The position numbers and the translations under genes were made by a program. Below, piece after piece: positions 8,293 through 16,438 of a DNA stretch of 43,112 nucleotides; the first letter of the stretch is position 1; each line of letters opens with the position of its first letter. The DNA lies in the NCBI GenBank assembly GCA_030426465.1, contig JAUHYK010000034.1, positions 1-43,112 of the forward strand, written 5' to 3'. Below the pieces are notes generated by a model. It was not told where the DNA came from, searched no databases, and saw only the letters and a list, made by a program, of their open reading frames with translations. This DNA comes from Alphaproteobacteria bacterium (GTDB lineage: Bacteria > Pseudomonadota > Alphaproteobacteria > Caulobacterales > Parvularculaceae).

Positions 8293-10290
8293 TTGTCGGC
8301 AGCGGAAGAAAACACAGAAGTGAAACTTCGCGAAGCGCAGCGGTTGATGACCGCCGGGCGGTTTGAAGATTCGCGCATGATGTTAGCGCTGTTACTCGAA
8401 GAAACGCCCGATAATATTGACGCGCTCTATATGAGCGCCGTTTGCGAACGCTATCTGAAGCAGCCCGAAAAAGCGGCGGCCTATTTGCAAAAGTTGAAAT
8501 CGGTGTCGCCTGATTTTGGCCGCGCTTTTCAGGAAGAAGGTCACCTGGCGCGCTCAATGGGCGACATGGAAAAGGCGCTGTCCGCATATGCGCAAGCGGT
8601 GCGCGCTAATCCGGGCCTTGAGGCAAGTTGGCGCGCCCAAGAAGACATATTGCGCGGGTTCGGTCGCGAAGCCGCCGCCGAACAGGCGAAAGCACAAGCC
8701 GAAAGACTGGCGGCGCTTCCCCGGGAGTTGCTTGCGGTCACGAATTTCATTCACGAAGGAAAGCTGGTCAAGGCGGAAAATCTTTGCCGCCGGTTCCTTC
8801 AACAACATCCCCGCCATGTGGAGGGAATGCGGTTATTGGCCGATGTGGGCGCGCGGCTTGGCGTGCTTGATGACGCCGATTTTCTTCTGGAAAGCGCTAT
8901 CGCCTTTGAGCCGGACAATGTTCAGCTTCGCCTCGATTACATTCAGTTGTTGCGCAAGCGGCAAAAATTTCAGGCGGCGCTGGATCAGGCGAAGGCGCTT
9001 TATGAGCGCGATCCTGACAATCCTCTGTTCCAGTCGCACTATGCTATTGAGAGCCTTCAAACCGGTGACTTTGAAAAGGCGCTTGGCCTGTTTGACAAGG
9101 TGCTGGAGACGCTGCCGGCCGATCCGGCGACCCTGACATCGCGCGGTCACGCCTTGAAGACATGGGGGCGCACGGACGAGGCGATCAAGTCCTATCGTGC
9201 GGCCTTTGCAGCCAGACCCGATCAGGGCGACGCCTATTACGCCCTCGCTAATCTCAAGACTTATGAATTCACTGACGAAGAAATTGAGGCGATGCGGGTG
9301 CAAGAAGCGCGCAGCGACGCCGCCTATCAGGACCGGTTCCATCTTTGCTTTGCGCTTGGCAAAGCGTTTGAAGATCGCGGCGATGTTGAAACTGCGTTTT
9401 CTTACTATGCGCGCGGCAATGAGTTGAAGCGCCTGAAAAGCGCGTATCGCGCCGACGACATGGACAAGGAATTTCACGCGCAGACCGATATCTGCACCGC
9501 TGAGTTTTTCAATTCACGCGCCGGCGCCGGTCATGATGCGCCGGACCCGATCTTCATTGTCGGTTTGCCGCGCGCGGGTTCAACCCTGCTTGAACAGATC
9601 CTGGCGTCACATAGTCAGGTCGACGGCACACTGGAATTGCCGAACATCCTGTCGCTTTCACAAAGTTTGCGGGGGCGGCGACGCGCTGGCGGCGAGTCCG
9701 ATTATCCGAAAATCCTGCAAACCCTGACGGCGGAAAAATTCGCCGAGATGGGCAAGGCATACATCGAGGATACGCGTATCCATCGCGCGGGCGCGCCTTA
9801 CTTCATTGACAAGATGCCCAATAATTTCCGGCATATTGGGCTCATTCACCTGATCCTGCCGAATGCAAAAATCATCGACGCCCGGCGCGAGCCCATGGCC
9901 TGTTGCTTTAGCGGTTACAAACAACTCTTCGCAGAAGGCCAGGAGTTCACCTACGGCCTTGAGGATATCGGGCGTTATTATCGCGGCTATGTGGAGCTCA
10001 TGCGCCATTGGGATGCGGCGTTGCCCGGGAAAGTGCTGCGTGTGCAGCATGAAGATGTGATTGACGATCTCGAACGCGAAGTGCGCCGCATGCTCGATTT
10101 CTGCGGGCTCCCTTTCGAAAGCGCATGCCTTGATTTTCATAAAACCGAACGGTCCGTGCGCACCGCGAGTTCCGAACAGGTGCGCCAGCCCATCAATAAA
10201 ACCGGCGTCGACCAATGGCGCCGGTTTGACCCTTGTCTTGACCCCTTGAAAAAAGCGCTCGGTCCGGCGCTGACGGAGTATCGCGCGTGA
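8293..10290 (+). CDS. TPR-repeat sulfotransferase
   Basis: A 665-residue cytoplasmic two-part protein. Residues 1 to about 400 are tetratricopeptide repeats (for example LMTAGRFEDSRMMLALLLEE and DFEKALGLFDKVLETLPADP). The C-terminal domain is a PAPS-dependent sulfotransferase. The 5'-phosphosulfate loop is IFIVGLPRAGSTLLEQIL at about residues 420-437, and a 3'-phosphate region follows (IIDARREPMACCFSGYKQ). FIDKMPNNFRHIGLIHLI between them is typical of the tyrosylprotein-sulfotransferase-like bacterial group. The TTG start is supported by AAGGCGG about seven bases upstream. The stop overlaps the next gene by four bases (GTGA). The acceptor is unknown; the TPR part suggests a protein or peptide. 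Confidence 0.88.
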   Translation: MSAAEENTEVKLREAQRLMTAGRFEDSRMMLALLLEETPDNIDALYMSAVCERYLKQPEKAAAYLQKLKSVSPDFGRAFQEEGHLARSMGDMEKALSAYAQAVRANPGLEASWRAQEDILRGFGREAAAEQAKAQAERLAALPRELLAVTNFIHEGKLVKAENLCRRFLQQHPRHVEGMRLLADVGARLGVLDDADFLLESAIAFEPDNVQLRLDYIQLLRKRQKFQAALDQAKALYERDPDNPLFQSHYAIESLQTGDFEKALGLFDKVLETLPADPATLTSRGHALKTWGRTDEAIKSYRAAFAARPDQGDAYYALANLKTYEFTDEEIEAMRVQEARSDAAYQDRFHLCFALGKAFEDRGDVETAFSYYARGNELKRLKSAYRADDMDKEFHAQTDICTAEFFNSRAGAGHDAPDPIFIVGLPRAGSTLLEQILASHSQVDGTLELPNILSLSQSLRGRRRAGGESDYPKILQTLTAEKFAEMGKAYIEDTRIHRAGAPYFIDKMPNNFRHIGLIHLILPNAKIIDARREPMACCFSGYKQLFAEGQEFTYGLEDIGRYYRGYVELMRHWDAALPGKVLRVQHEDVIDDLEREVRRMLDFCGLPFESACLDFHKTERSVRTASSEQVRQPINKTGVDQWRRFDPCLDPLKKALGPALTEYRA

Positions 10291-11885
10291 CGAATGAAAA
10301 TGAAGAATTGTTGCCCGAAGAGCTGGCGCCCGAAGAGTCTGTTTATGAAACGGACTACACCACCGGGCAGGACAATATCGAGGTGCTTGGCCTCGATATT
10401 CATAACCCTGTGTTTTTCGCGAGCGCGGCGCTGATTTTAAGCTTCGCCGGGTCGGTGCTGCTTTTTCCCGATAGCGCAGGCGGGGTGTTGACCCATGCGC
10501 GGGACTGGACGCTGCAGCATTTCGATTGGTTCTTTGTGCTGGCGACGAATGTCATTTTTCTTTTCTGCCTGTTCATCGGCATCTCGCGCTTTGGCGATAT
10601 CCGGTTAGGCGGGCCCGACGCCAAGCCTGATTTTGGCGTCTTGTCCTGGCTTTCCATGCTGTTTTCCGCAGGCGTTGGCATCGGGCTTGTATTTTACGGG
10701 GCCGCAGAGCCGACGGCGTATTACACGGACTGGTTCGGCACGCCGCTCGACGTTGCGGCGCGCACGCCCGAGGCGGAGCGGCTAGCCTTCAGTGCAACCA
10801 TCTTTCACTGGGGCGTCACGCCCTGGGCCGTCTATGCGGTGATGGGGCTGTCGCTCGCCTTTTTCACGTTCAATAAGGGTCTGCCGCTCACCATCCGGTC
10901 CGCATTTTACCCGCTTCTGGGTGAGCGCGTCTGGGGCTGGCCGGGGCATCTGATCGATCTGCTAGCTGTTGTCGCCACGATCTTCGGTCTGGCGACATCG
11001 CTCGGTCTTGGCGCCAAACAGGCGGCGAGCGGCCTCCATTTTCTCTTTGGTGTCGACAACGGGCTCGGCACGCAAATCATCCTGATCGCCGGCATTACTT
11101 CCATGGCGATTTTTTCTGTGGTGCGCGGGCTTGATGGCGGCGTGAAGGTGCTCAGTAATATCAATATTGTGATCGCAATTCTGTTGTTGCTCTTTGTGAT
11201 CGCCGCCGGACCCACCCTGGCCATCTTCAAAGGCTTCGGTCTCAATGCAGTTGCTTATGCGATGGACAGTTTTCGCCTCAGCAACTGGATCGGCCGCGAC
11301 GACACCGAATGGTTTCATGGCTGGACGATCTTTTACTGGGCGTGGTGGATTTCGTGGTCGCCTTTTGTGGGGATGTTCATCGCGCGCGTGTCGCGGGGAC
11401 GGACAATTCGCGAATTTCTGATTGCAGTGATGGGCGTGCCGGTAATGGTCGCCGTTGTCTGGTTCACGGCTTTCGGCATGACCGCGATCGATCAGGTCAA
11501 GGACGGCGTCGGCGTTCTTCCGGGCGGGATTACGGAAGTCTCGCTTGTCTTGTTTCAGATGCTTGAGAATTTGCCGTTCCACCAGATCTCCTCTTTTGTG
11601 GCTATTGTCCTGTTGATCGTGTTTTTCGTCACGTCATCGGATTCCGGCTCTCTCGTCATCGACAGCATTACGGCGGGCGGCAAACTTCATGCGCCTGTGC
11701 CGCAACGCATCTTCTGGGCGACCATGGAGGGACTTATCGCTATTGTCCTTCTCGTGGGTGGCGGATCGGCTGCGCTTTCGTCGCTACAGGCCGGGGCGAT
11801 CACGGCGGGCCTGCCCTTTACTCTCGTGCTGCTGGCGTGTTGCGTGAGCCTTTTGCGCGGCTTAAGGGAAGAACTGGCTGGTTAG
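10287..11885 (+). CDS. BCCT-family betaine/carnitine/choline-type transporter
   Basis: A 532-residue secondary transporter with about twelve membrane helices. The BCCT signature is clear: FYWAWWISWSPFVGMFIARVSRGRTIREF, and FSAGVGIGLVFYGAAEPTAYY in helix 3. The glycine stretch GVGIG resembles the sodium-coupled GMGIG of BetP more than the CaiT version, which hints at sodium-coupled uptake. Long osmosensing N- and C-terminal tails like those of BetP are short here (about 40 acidic residues at the N-terminus and a very short C-terminus), so osmoregulated activity is less likely. The GTG start overlaps the sulfotransferase stop in GTGA, indicating translational coupling. Confidence 0.93.
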   Translation: MTNENEELLPEELAPEESVYETDYTTGQDNIEVLGLDIHNPVFFASAALILSFAGSVLLFPDSAGGVLTHARDWTLQHFDWFFVLATNVIFLFCLFIGISRFGDIRLGGPDAKPDFGVLSWLSMLFSAGVGIGLVFYGAAEPTAYYTDWFGTPLDVAARTPEAERLAFSATIFHWGVTPWAVYAVMGLSLAFFTFNKGLPLTIRSAFYPLLGERVWGWPGHLIDLLAVVATIFGLATSLGLGAKQAASGLHFLFGVDNGLGTQIILIAGITSMAIFSVVRGLDGGVKVLSNINIVIAILLLLFVIAAGPTLAIFKGFGLNAVAYAMDSFRLSNWIGRDDTEWFHGWTIFYWAWWISWSPFVGMFIARVSRGRTIREFLIAVMGVPVMVAVVWFTAFGMTAIDQVKDGVGVLPGGITEVSLVLFQMLENLPFHQISSFVAIVLLIVFFVTSSDSGSLVIDSITAGGKLHAPVPQRIFWATMEGLIAIVLLVGGGSAALSSLQAGAITAGLPFTLVLLACCVSLLRGLREELAG

Positions 11886-11925
11886 AGGGATAGCGCCAGC
11901 CTTGCGGGGGGAGCCACCTGAACTG

Positions 11926-12408
11926 ATGACCAGCCGTATCGATCACGCCCTTATCGCCTTGCGGCAGATTTTGCGCGCGACGGAAATCAGCTCCCGCGCG
12001 CTTGCAAAACAATGTGGCCTGACGCCGTCGCAACTGATCCTGATGGAGATGATTGCGAAATCCGGCGGCGCGGCGCCGAGCGCGCTGGCGAAAGACATTT
12101 CGCTTTCTCATGCAACAGTGACCGCGCTGATCGACAAGCTGGAAAGCCGCGGGCTTTTACAACGCATGCCGGATGCAACCGACAAACGGCGCGTCACTGT
12201 GGTGTTGACGGAACAGGGCGCGGCTATTCTCGAAAATGCACCGAGCATTTTGCAGCAGCGCTTTGAGCGCGGTTTTGAAAAGCTGGAAGATTGGGAGCAG
12301 TCTTTTCTGGTGGCCGGCCTGGAGCGGGCGGTGGCGCTGCTTGACGCCGAGGAGCTTGACGCCGCGCCGGTTCTCGATGTCGGGGCCATTGGCGAGCCGA
12401 CCGGGTAG
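11926..12408 (+). CDS. MarR-family transcriptional regulator
   Basis: A 160-residue winged-helix repressor. The DNA-binding part runs through LTPSQLILMEMIAKSGGAAPSALAKDISLSHATVTALIDKLESRGLLQR, followed by the wing DATDKRRVTVVLTEQGAAIL. The N-terminal helix RQILRATEISSRALAKQCGLTPSQL resembles the EctR group associated with ectoine/osmolyte genes; this is recalled from family sequences, not tested. I start it at the ATG 11926; a GGGGGAG lies 13-14 bases upstream, and an upstream TTG at 11902 has no site. It follows the BCCT gene by 40 bases in the same direction and may control that operon in response to its substrate. Confidence 0.88.
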   Translation: MTSRIDHALIALRQILRATEISSRALAKQCGLTPSQLILMEMIAKSGGAAPSALAKDISLSHATVTALIDKLESRGLLQRMPDATDKRRVTVVLTEQGAAILENAPSILQQRFERGFEKLEDWEQSFLVAGLERAVALLDAEELDAAPVLDVGAIGEPTG

Positions 12409-12424
12409 GACGCGCGCCGCAGCA

Positions 12425-12448
12425 CCGCCGCACAAAGGCGGCTTTGTT
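12425..12448 (+). terminator. Probable intrinsic terminator after marR-type gene
   Basis: CCGCC at 12425-12429 pairs with GGCGG at 12437-12441 around a seven-base loop, followed by CTTTGTT. The stem is short and the T run interrupted, so termination may be partial. It lies just downstream of the MarR gene and ahead of the opposing tRNA. Confidence 0.4.
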
Positions 12449-12475
12449 CCAAGGAATTGTTTTTATTCGGAAAAC

Positions 12476-12550
12476 TGGAGCGGGCGATGCGATTCGAACG
12501 CACGACCTAAACCTTGGCAAGGTTTCGCTCTACCCCTGAGCTACGCCCGC
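12476..12550 (-). tRNA. tRNA-Gly (anticodon GCC)
   Basis: Read on the minus strand, the sequence folds as a complete tRNA. The acceptor arms are GCGGGCG and CGCCCGC with discriminator T, the D-arm is GTAGCTCAGGGGTAGAGC, the anticodon stem-loop is ACCTTGCCAAGGT with GCC at its centre, and the T-loop is GTTCGAATC. The CCA end is encoded (12476-12478). It is inserted between the plus-strand MarR and prolyl-tRNA editing genes. Confidence 0.97.
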
Positions 12551-12678
12551 TCACTGACGTATTCGACCGTCTTGATGGTCGATCGGGGCCGCTATATGCA
12601 CGAGGGCCCGGCGCTTTGCAAGCCTCAATCTGTGGCGGCGGAAGCGACGGCGAAAGAAACAATTTAGGAGCATTTTCG

Positions 12679-13257
12679 ATGAGCCTGGAGGAGAAGACCG
12701 AGAGCGCAGAAGGGGCTTCGGCGGCGGGCCCTCAACCTGCGCCGGACGCGAAGACACGGTCGGCGCTTTTCAGTTTTTTCGATCAGGCTGACATCGCCCA
12801 CAAGACCGTGGAGCATCCGCCGATCTTCACCGTGGAAGAGGGCCGGGACTATAAAAAGACCATGCCTGGCGGGCATTCAAAGAACCTCTTTCTCAAGGAC
12901 AAGAAGGGCGTTCTCTATCTTGCGGTGGCGCTGAGTGAGACCAGGGTCGATCTCGTGGGGCTTGGTAAAAGGCTCGGGGCGAAAGGCCGGCTCTCCTTTG
13001 GCAAGCCGGAGCTCATGACTGCAACCATGGGGGTCATTCCGGGGGCCGTCACCCCCTTCGCCCTGATCAATGAGAGCGCTCGGGCGCTAACGACGGTGAT
13101 CCTCGACAAGGCGCTTCTTGATCACGATCCGGTCTGGTTTCACCCTCTGGAAAACACCGCTTCCACCGCTATTTGTCGGACCGATCTGGTGCGTTTTGTG
13201 GAAGCCTGCGGCTTCACGCCGCAAATTCTTGATCTCGCAGCCCCGTTTGAGGGCTGA
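12679..13257 (+). CDS. Prolyl-tRNA editing protein (ProXp-ala/PrdX type)
   Basis: A 192-residue trans-editing deacylase of the YbaK/ProRS-INS superfamily, which hydrolyses mischarged tRNA(Pro), usually Ala-tRNA(Pro) in this subgroup. Diagnostic parts are KTVEHPPIFTVEEG, then GGHSKNLFLKDKKGVLYL with the conserved Lys-Asn pair, GRLSFGKPELM, GVIPGAVTPFALIN and NTASTAI. The first 30 residues are a low-complexity Glu/Ala/Pro leader. The longer open frame begins inside the tRNA gene; the true start is the ATG at 12679, preceded by TAGGAG at 12665-12670. Confidence 0.93.
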   Translation: MSLEEKTESAEGASAAGPQPAPDAKTRSALFSFFDQADIAHKTVEHPPIFTVEEGRDYKKTMPGGHSKNLFLKDKKGVLYLAVALSETRVDLVGLGKRLGAKGRLSFGKPELMTATMGVIPGAVTPFALINESARALTTVILDKALLDHDPVWFHPLENTASTAICRTDLVRFVEACGFTPQILDLAAPFEG

Positions 13258-13328
13258 ATCGGCCCCGCTTGCCGGTTGCGTTTCGCTGCGTGCGCCCTCA
13301 TTTATGAGGGAAGGTATGGAGACTAGGC

Positions 13329-14258
13329 ATGACTGAGATCATCGGCGGCGGCGCGGCCAAGGGGCAGGCGGATGCAGATCTGATCAAGGACTCAACCATT
13401 GAGACCTTCGAAGCGGACGTCCTTACGGCGTCCATGAAAGTTCCTGTTATCGTTGATTTCTGGGCGGACTGGTGCGGCCCCTGCAAGCAGCTCGGCCCGA
13501 TGATTGAAAGCGCTGTGCGGGCAGCTGGCGGCAAGGTGCGGCTGGTGAAGGTCGATATCGATAAGAACCAGATGCTCGCCTCGCAGATGCGCATCCAGTC
13601 GATCCCCACGGTTTATGCATTTTTCCAGGGCCGCCCTGTCGATGGTTTCCAGGGCGCTTTGCCGGAAAGTGAGATCAAGGCGTTTATCGATCGCCTGCCA
13701 CAGATGGACGGCGCGGCCGGCGCCATGGGCGGGCCCGATCAGGATTATCTCGCCATGGGGGACGCGGCGTTCGAGGCTGGCGACGTAACGACGGCGGCGC
13801 AGTTTTATGCGCAGGCCGCGCAGTCGGACCCGGAAAATATCACCGCGCTTGCGGGGCTTGCGCGCTGTCACCTCGCGCTCGGCGATAAAGATCAGGCGCG
13901 CGACACGCTCGCGATGATCCCGGAAGCCAAGCACAACGATCCAGCGGTTGCGAGCGTAAAGGCTGCGCTTGCGCTCGCCGAAAGCGGCGGCGAGGGCGGC
14001 GATCTTGCAGCGCTCGAAGAAGCGGTCGCCGCGGCGCCTGACGATCTCGATAAACGGTTTGCGCTCGCCAACGGGCTGCTTGGCGCTGGCGCCATGGAAT
14101 CGGCGGTTGACGCCCTTCTAGCGGTGATTGAGCGCGACCGTGACTGGAAAGAAGGGGCGGCCCGCGAAAAACTTCTGACAGTGTTCGAGGCGCTGGGGCA
14201 CGGCCATCCCGCGACCGCACGCGGGCGCCGCCGCCTTTCCTCGATCCTGTTTTCCTAA
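13329..14258 (+). CDS. cnoX: Thioredoxin-TPR co-chaperone CnoX (YbbN family)
   Basis: A 309-residue protein with an N-terminal thioredoxin fold (residues about 20-125) and C-terminal TPR repeats. The active site is FWADWCGPCKQLGPM with Cys49 and Cys52, so a true CxxC is kept. E. coli CnoX lost the first cysteine, while Caulobacter CnoX keeps both and is a redox-active holdase that hands substrates to GroEL and DnaK. The cis-proline loop SIPTVYAFFQG is intact. TPR-like helices run from about residue 138 (DYLAMGDAAFEAGDVTTAAQ) to the end. GGAG stands eight bases before the ATG. The next gene starts 18 bases after its stop. Confidence 0.93.
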   Translation: MTEIIGGGAAKGQADADLIKDSTIETFEADVLTASMKVPVIVDFWADWCGPCKQLGPMIESAVRAAGGKVRLVKVDIDKNQMLASQMRIQSIPTVYAFFQGRPVDGFQGALPESEIKAFIDRLPQMDGAAGAMGGPDQDYLAMGDAAFEAGDVTTAAQFYAQAAQSDPENITALAGLARCHLALGDKDQARDTLAMIPEAKHNDPAVASVKAALALAESGGEGGDLAALEEAVAAAPDDLDKRFALANGLLGAGAMESAVDALLAVIERDRDWKEGAAREKLLTVFEALGHGHPATARGRRRLSSILFS

Positions 14259-14276
14259 AATCCGGAGCAAACGCCC

Positions 14277-14936
14277 ATGAAGGGGACGAAAGGTCCCGCG
14301 AGACTGAAAGCGAAGCCGGAAACATTGCCTTTGTTTCCGCTTTCAGGCGCCTTGCTGCTCCCTGGCGGACAATTGCCGCTGAATATTTTTGAGCCGCGTT
14401 ATCTCGCCATGGTGGACGCTGCGCTCGCTGGCGACCGGCTGATCGGCATGATCCAGCCGCGCGACGAGACGAATATGGAAAAACCGGCGCTGTACGACGC
14501 GGGCTGTGCTGGCCGCATCACCTCTTTCGCGAAAACCGCTGATGGGCGTTATCTGATCAATCTTACCGGCACCCACCGTTTCCGTCTGGCTGAAGAGTTG
14601 GCCGGCGATGCGCCGTTCCGCAGGGTGCGCCCGGACTGGGCCGCCTTCGGCGCCGATGACGAAACCGATGTCACCGCCGATGCGGTGGACCGTGATGCGC
14701 TTCTCGCCGCGCTCAAGGATTATCTTGATACGGAACAATTGGAAATCGAATGGGAGAAAGCCGCCGCGGCGCCGATTGAGGCGCTTGTGGTCTCGCTTGC
14801 CATGGGGTGCCCGTTCCAGCCTAATGAAAAACAGGCGCTGCTCGAATCCAAAACGCTTGCGGAACAGGCTGAATGCCTCGCCGCGCTTATGGCGTTGGCG
14901 GGCGGCGGCGATGATGATGGCGCGCCCCTGCAATAG
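14277..14936 (+). CDS. LON peptidase substrate-binding domain protein
   Basis: A 219-residue stand-alone homologue of the Lon protease N-terminal domain, with no ATPase or protease part. It begins LPLFPLSGALLLPGGQLPLNIFEPRYLAMVDAAL, the standard family opening, and continues with IGMIQPRD, CAGRITSFAKTADGRYLINLTGTHRFRL. The function is undefined; a role in substrate recognition or protein quality control is inferred from its CnoX neighbour. GGAG lies about ten bases before the ATG. The end is Gly/Asp-rich. Confidence 0.92.
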   Translation: MKGTKGPARLKAKPETLPLFPLSGALLLPGGQLPLNIFEPRYLAMVDAALAGDRLIGMIQPRDETNMEKPALYDAGCAGRITSFAKTADGRYLINLTGTHRFRLAEELAGDAPFRRVRPDWAAFGADDETDVTADAVDRDALLAALKDYLDTEQLEIEWEKAAAAPIEALVVSLAMGCPFQPNEKQALLESKTLAEQAECLAALMALAGGGDDDGAPLQ

Positions 14937-14966
14937 GGCTCTCGCGCAAACAGGAGACATGCGATC

Positions 14967-15176
14967 ATGACGGAAATGGCGGCGCCGGAGCTCGATAAGC
15001 GGCTTTTGGAAATTCTTGTCTGCCCCCAGACCCGCGGGCCTCTGGTTTATGACCGCGAGCGCGGCGAGCTTTTGAGCAAAAAAGCCCGGCTCGCCTATCC
15101 GGTGCGCGACGGGGTGCCGATCATGCTGGCGGATGAGGCGCGCAGCCTCTCTGATGAGGAATTGCGCGCGCTTTAA
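14967..15176 (+). CDS. Trm112-like protein (UPF0434/YcaR family)
   Basis: A 69-residue protein of the Trm112/YcaR family: [22 protein letters not shown], then [22 protein letters not shown]. In eukaryotes and archaea Trm112 activates methyltransferases; the bacterial role is unclear. Only one cysteine of the zinc-binding set is visible (in LVCPQT), so zinc binding is doubtful, as is usual for the bacterial branch. GGAG precedes the start. It is the third gene of the CnoX / LON / Trm112 run. Confidence 0.9.
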   Translation: MTEMAAPELDKRLLEILVCPQTRGPLVYDRERGELLSKKARLAYPVRDGVPIMLADEARSLSDEELRAL

Positions 15177-15291
15177 GGCCGCAGGCGGGAGAGGGGCGAA
15201 CCGGCAAGAGCTGTGCAGGAATTCGGGACAGGCGGGCGTCAAACCGCGCCTCTATGTGCCGTAAGGAAACAGGTTCGGAGACAAAGCGCCG

Positions 15292-16434
15292 GTGACTGCG
15301 CAGGGGGACATCATTGAGGGTGAGGCTGGCGGCGCCAATATTCGCGCGGCGCTAATGTCTTGCGGCGATGCGGCGGCGCTGGAGCGCGCCATGCCGGCGC
15401 TGTGTGAGAGCCTTGTTGAGGGCAATCCTTTCTTTGCACCGGCGGCGCTTTTTCCGGCGCTTAAAGCCTTTGGCGATGAGAAAACACGGCTGGCCTGTGT
15501 CTGGCTCGGGGAGCGGCTGATCGGCCTGTGGCCCGTTGAGCAGCGACTGTTTTACGCCAAGCTTCCCTATCGTTACTGGGCGACCTGGACCCATCCTCAT
15601 TGCTATTACGGCGCGCCACTGATTGCGCGCGAATTTGAAGAGACGGCGTTCAGGGAACTATTTGCGCTTTTATGTGAAGGCGATGAGGGCCGCAGCTTTG
15701 TCCGGCTAGGCCGCATCGAACGGGATGGGCCGGCATATCAGGCCGCGGCCGCAGCGGCCGGGGCGGACAAGCGCATGTCCTATGAAGCCGGCGCCATTGC
15801 GCGCGCGGCCCTGCAGGGCGGGGCCAGCGCGGAGGCGACGCTGGCTGTTCATGTGCGCAAAAAGAAGCGCAAGGAACTGCAAAGGCTTCGCAACCGTCTC
15901 AATGAACTGGGCGAGGTTGCCGTGCGTGAAGCAACGCCTACGGATGATGTCGCCGCCTGGGCGGAAGAATTCCTGCTGCTTGAAGATAAAGGCTGGAAAG
16001 GAAAAAAAGGCACGTCCCTGAAATCGAGTGCTCACGACGCCGACTGGTTCCGGCAAACATTGAAACGCGCTCATGACGCGGGTGAGCTTCACCTGATGCG
16101 TATCGATCTTGACTGGCGCCCCATCGCAATGCTGGCGACGCTTGTTATCAACGGGGCGGGGTATTCTCTGAAGATTTGCCACGATCCAGATTTCGACCGC
16201 TTTTCTCCGGGCGTGATGATTGAAATTGAGGCGATGCGCTCGCTGTTGGGCCGCGAAGAGTTTCGCTTTGCCGACAGTTGCGCCGCGCCCGATCATTCCA
16301 TGATTAACGGCCTGTGGCGCGCGCGCCGTGTGATCACCGGGTTGAATGTCAGCGGCCGCGGGCTCGGTTCAAAGGCGGGTCTGGCGCTCGCGAAAGCGCT
16401 TGAGAACGCCCGCGACCGGTTTCCGAAGGAATAG
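15292..16434 (+). CDS. GNAT-superfamily acyltransferase, CelD/BcsL (FemAB-like) type
   Basis: A 380-residue cytoplasmic acyltransferase with two GNAT-like halves. The C-terminal half carries RKKKRKELQRLRNRLNELG, FLLLEDKGWKGKKGTSL, then GAGYSLKICHDPDFDRFSPG and EFRFADSCAAPDHSMINGLW. The pattern 'K..yD..f...SPG' is the hallmark of the Acetyltransf_6 / CelD-like group, which acylates sugars or amino groups in polysaccharide or natural-product pathways. A GTG start with GGAG upstream is used. The stop is followed after four bases by the JmjC gene, so the two are probably one transcriptional unit. The substrate is unknown. Confidence 0.82.
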   Translation: MTAQGDIIEGEAGGANIRAALMSCGDAAALERAMPALCESLVEGNPFFAPAALFPALKAFGDEKTRLACVWLGERLIGLWPVEQRLFYAKLPYRYWATWTHPHCYYGAPLIAREFEETAFRELFALLCEGDEGRSFVRLGRIERDGPAYQAAAAAAGADKRMSYEAGAIARAALQGGASAEATLAVHVRKKKRKELQRLRNRLNELGEVAVREATPTDDVAAWAEEFLLLEDKGWKGKKGTSLKSSAHDADWFRQTLKRAHDAGELHLMRIDLDWRPIAMLATLVINGAGYSLKICHDPDFDRFSPGVMIEIEAMRSLLGREEFRFADSCAAPDHSMINGLWRARRVITGLNVSGRGLGSKAGLALAKALENARDRFPKE

Positions 16435-16438
16435 GGCG

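Noticed and set aside
12514-12678. Longer N-terminus of the prolyl-tRNA editing protein beginning inside the tRNA gene
   Set aside because: The frame opens within tRNA-Gly and has no ribosome site; ATG 12679 behind TAGGAG fits the family.
14343-15242. 299-codon open frame on the minus strand opposite the LON-domain and Trm112-like genes
   Set aside because: It is antisense to two well-supported genes, Arg/His-rich and without a domain.
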